Source: Lachnospiraceae bacterium
GTDB lineage: Bacteria > Bacillota > Clostridia > Lachnospirales > Lachnospiraceae
DNA length: 36,062 bases
NCBI GenBank assembly: GCA_017444015.1
Contig: JAFSXN010000036.1
Span: forward strand, 1-36,062
Direction of reading: 5' to 3'
The position numbers and the translations under genes are program-made. Of the stretch, positions 31,928-36,062 are shown piece by piece. The notes beneath the pieces are model-generated. The model made no database searches. It saw only the letters and a list, made by a program, of their open reading frames with translations, and was not told the DNA's origin. Each line of letters starts with the position of its first letter. Positions within the stretch are counted from its first letter, which is position 1.

Positions 31928-31991
31928 ATTTGTGCGGGATTTATGCGAAATCTGTTCTTATAATCTGTTTTATTGATGGGAGGATAAGGAG

Positions 31992-33560
31992 TTGAAAGGC
32001 AGAAAATTATACGAGTGGCTGTTGACCATAGCATATATCGCAATGGTGGGCGTATGCGTGTATCTGAATCTGTTCTCGAGCCAGAAGGAAGGTCTGACCA
32101 GTATCATCGTCAACGGCGTGATGTTTGTGATCGTCGGGCTGATCTTCTTAAACTGTGAGCTGCGCAGCTTCCGGCCGATCAACAGTATGATCGTGGATCT
32201 GAAGAAGGTCAATACGAAGATCCGGGCGGATGCCATGAATTCCCACCAGTTTCTCTGGATGAAATACGATGAGAGCGAGAAGGGGCTGTTCGAGGATCCG
32301 ATCTTAAAGAGAGAATTTAACGACTATATGCGCGAGCTGAACCGTATCTCGCGTATTGATAATGCTTATTATAAATGCGATATCGAGGATTTCATCAACT
32401 ATGATCTGGTGGACCGGGTGATCCACAGAAATCTTCTGAATCAGGTCGCGGGCGCTATGACAGGTCTCGGAATCCTCGGAACTTTTATCGGCTTGTCCCT
32501 CGGACTTCAGAGCTTTTCTACCGGCTCGACGGCGGAGATTACGAACAGTATCGCTCCTTTGATGAGCGGTATCAAGGTCGCGTTCCATACTTCGATCTAC
32601 GGTATGATCTTCTCCCTTGTTTTCAACTATGTCTTCAAGAGGAAGGTCGACGAGGCGGAGTCGGCGGTCGGCGAATTCCTGAATATGTACAAGAAGTACG
32701 TTCTGCCGGATACGACGACCGATGGGATCAACAAGCTGATGGAGCTGCAGGAGCAGCAGACCAGCGCCATCAACTCCCTGGCGAATACCGTAGCGCATCA
32801 GCTGTCGCAGGGTCTGGCGGATCTTTTGGAGCCCCAGTTCGATCGGTTTGATAAGACGATCACGAGCTTCGGGATGATGGCGACAAGAAATCAGCTGGAT
32901 GCTCTGTCCGTAGTCGTGAACCAGTTTATCAAGGAGATGAACAAGTCTCTGAACAACTCCTTCAACAATCTGGCGGAGACCATCGACGCGGCCTACAAGA
33001 CGCAGATCGAGAACGGAAAGCTGATGCACGAGCTCCTCGACCGGACCGGAAGCTCCGCGACGAACTTAAAGGAAATCGATGCCCAGACCGCGAATATCCT
33101 TCAGGCTCTCGATACCTATACGAAGGATGTTATAACGGTGCAGGGCGAGATGAGCAAGAATCTGGTAGGCTTGCAGCAGAGCGTAAACGCCGACAGCGCG
33201 TTTTTGGAGCAGGAGAGAAATTATATGGTGGACCTCGGGTCCTATCGAAAGGCTCTGGAGCAGTCCGCCGAATCCTTCAACGAGCAGCTCAAGAATCAGA
33301 AGCTGCTGCTTGAGGATATCAACAAGCTGATTACGAGAACGCCGGATAGCATCAAGGATACCTTTAAGGTGATCGAGGATGATCTGGTAAAGATCGAGAC
33401 GCATTTCCGTACGACGATTACTGAGATCCAGGATACAACGGAGCGGATGTCGGGCGTTGTCAATAATTCCAGCGTATATCTGGAGAAGGCGTTTGACAGG
33501 GCTTATTATTCTATCGAGCAGCTTACTGCGGCAGTGGATCGTATGAGAAGAAGCCTGTAG
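31992..33560 (+). CDS. MotA/ExbB/ZorA-like channel protein with coiled-coil tail
   Basis: The 522-residue protein has two early membrane helices (about 10-27, 38-54), a soluble loop, and the MotA/TolQ/ExbB core: LLNQVAGAMTGLGILGTFIGLSLGL (about 150-175) and IAPLMSGIKVAFHTSIYGMIFSLVFNYVF (about 188-216). After that, residues 235-522 are a long helical coiled-coil tail. In known relatives this fold makes a pentamer around a MotB-type dimer and passes ions to drive motion. The long tail is like ZorA of Zorya. The start codon is TTG at 31992, with GGGAGGATAAGGAG upstream. It pairs with the OmpA-like gene downstream. Confidence 0.88.
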   Translation: MKGRKLYEWLLTIAYIAMVGVCVYLNLFSSQKEGLTSIIVNGVMFVIVGLIFLNCELRSFRPINSMIVDLKKVNTKIRADAMNSHQFLWMKYDESEKGLFEDPILKREFNDYMRELNRISRIDNAYYKCDIEDFINYDLVDRVIHRNLLNQVAGAMTGLGILGTFIGLSLGLQSFSTGSTAEITNSIAPLMSGIKVAFHTSIYGMIFSLVFNYVFKRKVDEAESAVGEFLNMYKKYVLPDTTTDGINKLMELQEQQTSAINSLANTVAHQLSQGLADLLEPQFDRFDKTITSFGMMATRNQLDALSVVVNQFIKEMNKSLNNSFNNLAETIDAAYKTQIENGKLMHELLDRTGSSATNLKEIDAQTANILQALDTYTKDVITVQGEMSKNLVGLQQSVNADSAFLEQERNYMVDLGSYRKALEQSAESFNEQLKNQKLLLEDINKLITRTPDSIKDTFKVIEDDLVKIETHFRTTITEIQDTTERMSGVVNNSSVYLEKAFDRAYYSIEQLTAAVDRMRRSL

Positions 33561-33770
33561 AATGCAGTAACTGCTCAATGTCGAGCAACATACTTAGGCG
33601 GCAGTGGACCGTATGCGGAGAAGTTTGTAGGAAGCAGTAGCTGCTCAATGTCGAGCAACATACTTAGGCGGCAGTGGACCGTATGCGGAGAAGTTTGTAG
33701 GAAGCAGTAGCTGCTCAATGTCGAGCAACATACTTAGGCGGCAGTGGATCGTATGAGAAGAAGCCTCTGA
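33531..33770 (+). repeat. 70-bp tandem repeats after the MotA-like gene
   Basis: Units begin GCAGTGGA at 33531, 33601, 33671 and 33741, exactly 70 bp apart; units 2 and 3 are identical, and the last is partial. Each carries codons for AAVDRMRRSL and a stop, the very C-terminus of the MotA-like protein. The other part holds TGCTC-AATGTC-GAGCA, a small hairpin. Differences between copies are synonymous. Confidence 0.93.
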
Positions 33771-33789
33771 TAACAAGTATATTAGGATA

Positions 33790-33912
33790 GGATTTGCTCC
33801 CGCAAATCCATTATCGACAAAAACATCTAAAGAACAGATGTTTTTGCCCCTCTGAGTTTTGCCGGGCAAGGCATAAGAGGGTGGAAAGATTATTGACGGC
33901 AAAACGTCAGAG
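33790..33912 (+). ncRNA. three-hairpin RNA element, copy 3 (before OmpA-like gene)
   Basis: This element has the same layout as the copies before rplF and rplO. GGATTTGC (33790-33797) pairs with GCAAATCC (33802-33809), and AAAAACATCT (33819-33828) with AGATGTTTTT (33836-33845). CTCTG plus TTTTGCC (33850-33863) pairs with GGCAAAA plus CAGAG (33898-33912). The flank AGGATAGG and linker CCATTAT are conserved while every stem differs in sequence. AGGAG (33914-33918) follows directly, 8 bases before the start codon. Confidence 0.75.
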
Positions 33913-33926
33913 TAGGAGTATAAATA

Positions 33927-34886
33927 ATGGGTAGCAGACACCATAGAAAATTAGATGAGGAAACGTCCTATTGGCTGTCATATTCCGATATGATGGCGGG
34001 ACTTCTGCTCTGCTTCGTACTGATCATTTCCTTTACGCTTTTGCAGGCGAAGGTACAGTTTGATCTGGACGAGGCAAAGCTGATCGGTAAGGAGAATGAG
34101 CTGATCATCCAGTCGGACGCTCTGGAAAAGGAGCGACAGACCATCGCCTCTCAGCAGAGGCTGTTGGATCAGCAGACGCTGACCATGAGCCAGCAGCAAA
34201 AGACATTAGAGGAGCAGGAGGAGGAGCTGATCCGGCAGGAAAACGCCATCAAGATGCAGTCGGACGAGATCGCCAAGCAGCAGAAGATGATGGAGGAGCT
34301 GCGTAAAACGTTAGCGGACCAGCAGATCAAGCTCGATAATATCATCGGTGTCAGGGGCGAACTGATCGAAGCGCTGAAGAAGGAGTTTGACAAGTCGAAT
34401 ATGAATATCCTTGTCGACGAGCAGACCGGCGCGATCACCTTTGATTCGAGCATCCTTTATGAGTACGGGCGCGACGAGCTGAAGGATTCCGGTAAGGAGT
34501 TCCTGAAGGAATTTATGCCGCGTTATCTTCGGATCCTTATGAGCAGGGAGTACAAGCCGTACGTTGCGGAGATCATGATCGAGGGACATACAGACGATTC
34601 CGGTACCTATATTTATAACCTGGATCTTTCCCAGAGACGGGCGCTTTCGGTTGCGAAATACGTTCTGGATGAGGAGAATAATGTGCTCAGTACCTCACAG
34701 ATCAATGAACTGGAAAACATCCTGACCGTGAACGGTAAATCCTACAGCAATCCCATCTTCGACTCCAAAGGGGAGATCGATCCGGATGCTTCCAGACGAG
34801 TCGAGTTCCTGTTCAGGCTGAAGGATGAAGAGATGATACAGGAAATGATGGATATTCTGAGTGCTGAGATGGAGGGGCGGCAATGA
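33927..34886 (+). CDS. MotB/OmpA/ZorB-like protein
   Basis: The 319-residue protein has a short N-terminus, one membrane helix (about 22-40) beginning with SYSDMMAGLLLCFVLI in which Asp21 matches the ion-carrying Asp of MotB, then a long coiled coil (about 45-135). An OmpA-type peptidoglycan-binding domain (about 165-305) follows, with EGHTDDSGTYIYNLDLSQRRALSV and SRRVEFLF. It should sit in the channel of the upstream MotA-like protein and grip the cell wall outside. AGGAG lies 8 bases upstream. Its stop overlaps the next gene (ATGA). It resembles ZorB, though the coiled coil is longer than in stator MotB. Confidence 0.88.
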   Translation: MGSRHHRKLDEETSYWLSYSDMMAGLLLCFVLIISFTLLQAKVQFDLDEAKLIGKENELIIQSDALEKERQTIASQQRLLDQQTLTMSQQQKTLEEQEEELIRQENAIKMQSDEIAKQQKMMEELRKTLADQQIKLDNIIGVRGELIEALKKEFDKSNMNILVDEQTGAITFDSSILYEYGRDELKDSGKEFLKEFMPRYLRILMSREYKPYVAEIMIEGHTDDSGTYIYNLDLSQRRALSVAKYVLDEENNVLSTSQINELENILTVNGKSYSNPIFDSKGEIDPDASRRVEFLFRLKDEEMIQEMMDILSAEMEGRQ

Positions 34887-36013
34887 AGCGAAGACAACGG
34901 GACAGGCTAATTTTGATCATCGGGCTGGTAGTCGTCATCGCGATTATCGTAGCAGTGATCCTTTTGCTTGTACTTACGAGAAAGAAATTAGAATATCTGA
35001 CACTGACACCGACGTTCCAGGAGACAGAACTGGATGTCAATTCGGATTACGTCTTTATGGTTACGACGGAGCCGGAGGATATAAGGCTTAAGGATCTGGA
35101 GTATTCGGTGGACGATCCGACGGCGGTATTTACGACGGCAAGCGAGGATAATACCCAGGCGGTGCTGCATACCGGCGCGGAGGGGACGCTGAATATCTAC
35201 GTCAAACAGGGTGATATCGTAAGTAACTATATGTCCTTCTCTGTCGTGGACATTACGGCGAGAGCCCAGGAAGAGGCGAACCGCGAGGCGGAAGAGGCTG
35301 CGGCGCAGGAAGCTCTGGAATATGAGGCAGCGCAGGCGGCGGCAGTCGTTGAGGAGCCGAAGTATTACGTGCAGACCATCAAGGACAGCGTCAATGTGCG
35401 AAGCGGCGCATCTACCGATACCTCGAGTCTCGGAAAGGTTCCTAAGGGAACGAAGTTTGAGAAGCTGGGCGAGGAGGGCGACTGGTTCCAGATCGAATAT
35501 AACGGCCAGAACGGCTATATCCGTTCGGATATGCTGGAGGAGATCTCGGAGCTTCAGTATCAGAGCAGCGATACCTCGGAGACCGCGGAGCAGACGGATA
35601 ATACGGCTGACGAGAAGAAGAAGCAGGAACAGCAGAACACGCAGGCGGATAATTCTCAGGCAGCGGATAACAATAACGCTCAGGCGGCAGCGAATACAGC
35701 TGCGGATGCGGCAGCGCAGGCGGCGGCAGCCGCGCAGCAGGCAGCGGAAGCAGCGGCGGCCCAACAGGCAGCAGAGGCAGCAGCAGCTCAGCAGGCTCTT
35801 TTAGAGCAGCAGGCGGCGGCAGCAGCTGCAGCGGCGGCTCAGGCGGCAGCAGGCGGACGGACCATCAACTGTACGGACGGGACTATGACGGTTACCGCGG
35901 CGCAGTATCAGTGTCTCGAGGGCTATTGGTCCTATACGGGCGACACCGACGGCATGATCTCCCACCACAGCAAGGGTGAGATCCAGAATCTGCTTTCACT
36001 GAACGGACTGTAA
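34883..36013 (+). CDS. membrane protein with Ig-like, SH3b and Ala/Gln-rich parts
   Basis: The 376-residue protein has one membrane helix (about 8-32) and an Ig/BIG2-like part (about 36-124). A Glu/Ala helix (126-156), an SH3b domain (about 162-220: VQTIKDSVNVRSGASTDTSSLGKVPKGTKFEKLG), a low-complexity Ala/Gln stretch (240-325) and a C-terminal segment GRTINCTDGTMTVTAAQYQCLEGYWSYTG follow. The SH3b domain likely binds peptidoglycan. It overlaps the MotB-like gene by ATGA, so the two are co-translated and probably act together. No known three-part system with this partner set is recalled. Confidence 0.82.
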   Translation: MKRRQRDRLILIIGLVVVIAIIVAVILLLVLTRKKLEYLTLTPTFQETELDVNSDYVFMVTTEPEDIRLKDLEYSVDDPTAVFTTASEDNTQAVLHTGAEGTLNIYVKQGDIVSNYMSFSVVDITARAQEEANREAEEAAAQEALEYEAAQAAAVVEEPKYYVQTIKDSVNVRSGASTDTSSLGKVPKGTKFEKLGEEGDWFQIEYNGQNGYIRSDMLEEISELQYQSSDTSETAEQTDNTADEKKKQEQQNTQADNSQAADNNNAQAAANTAADAAAQAAAAAQQAAEAAAAQQAAEAAAAQQALLEQQAAAAAAAAAQAAAGGRTINCTDGTMTVTAAQYQCLEGYWSYTGDTDGMISHHSKGEIQNLLSLNGL

Positions 36014-36036
36014 AAATGAAAAAAATTGGTAACGAA

Positions 36037-36062
36037 CCAGTCAGCCGCTCGCAGACTTGCGA
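36037..36062 (+). repeat. start of a CTCGCAGAC palindrome at the window end
   Basis: CCAGTCAGCCGCTCGCAGACTTGCGA runs off the end of the window. It matches 22 of 26 bases from 28056, so it is a second copy of the hairpin after hipB and may close the envelope operon. Confidence 0.6.

Noticed and set aside
31959-31964. A TATAAT just before the MotA-like gene.
   Set aside because: No -35 box is found 16-18 bases upstream; the start would leave only about 20 bases of leader.
33531-33770. The 70-bp repeats could be read as a small CRISPR array.
   Set aside because: The units repeat end to end with no unique spacers, and they carry the upstream gene's C-terminal codons.
31992-36013. A full Zorya defence system.
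   Set aside because: Only ZorA-like and ZorB-like genes are visible. No ZorC, ZorD or ZorE is present, and an SH3 membrane protein is not a known Zorya part.

Overview
The window reads as the chromosome of a Gram-positive clostridium, most likely a Lachnospiraceae member. The evidence is the Firmicutes gene order of the spc/alpha ribosomal operon (adk and map after secY, a KOW gene before infA, and the cobalt-type ECF energy module with truA after rplQ). The L17 protein carries a long clostridial-type insert, and lipoproteins, class B sortases and a membrane-anchored surface protein point to a single-membrane envelope. Every gene called is on the + strand. There are no tRNA, rRNA or CRISPR features. 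Species cannot be fixed from sequence reading alone.

Region 1 (1-12767) is the housekeeping part: rplF-rplR-rpsE-rpmD-rplO-secY-adk-map-KOW-infA-rpmJ-rpsM-rpsK-rpsD-rpoA-rplQ-ecfA1-ecfA2-ecfT-truA. It makes ribosomal proteins, the Sec channel, RNA polymerase alpha and the energising half of a vitamin transporter. The gaps between genes are unusually long and structured. Two copies of a three-hairpin element lie before rplF and rplO, a 319-bp run of hairpins lies between rpmJ and rpsM, and a three-way junction lies between rpoA and rplQ.

Region 2 (12768-15700) is a 3-kb accessory insertion between truA and rplM, genes that are usually close together. It holds a HicA toxin remnant with its core deleted, an intact HicB-like antitoxin, a membrane GGDEF diguanylate cyclase, a degenerate HD-GYP-like protein, and a small gene broken by one stop codon. 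Region 3 (15689-16835) is rplM-rpsI with its own consensus promoter, a structured leader and a perfect 21-bp terminator stem.

Region 4 (16836-28290) is an envelope and accessory region. It contains an orphan MazE-like regulator, an acidic lipoprotein, a candidate small RNA, a PD-(D/E)XK (Rpn-type) nuclease, a 948-residue surface protein with a VPKTG sorting signal, and an MNT/HEPN pair bounded by an exact 32-bp direct repeat. A DUF4258/YgiT-zinc-finger pair, an active-looking class B sortase, an iron-sulfur aldo-keto reductase, a CAP-like lipoprotein and an orphan HipB-type repressor complete it. Region 5 (28290-31650) has a small unknown protein, a single-pass membrane protein with an Ig-like outer domain, a sortase-fold protein that has lost all three catalytic residues, and a WecG/TagA/CpsF glycosyltransferase.

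Region 6 (31650-36062) is the most novel block. A roughly 180-nt highly folded leader precedes a MotA/ExbB/ZorA-like channel protein with a long coiled-coil tail. After it come four 70-bp-spaced copies of the gene's own C-terminal codons, then a third copy of the three-hairpin element, then a MotB/OmpA/ZorB-like protein and an SH3-domain membrane protein. This looks like an ion-driven, peptidoglycan-linked envelope machine. It resembles the ZorAB motor of Zorya defence, but no Zorya effector is visible in the window.
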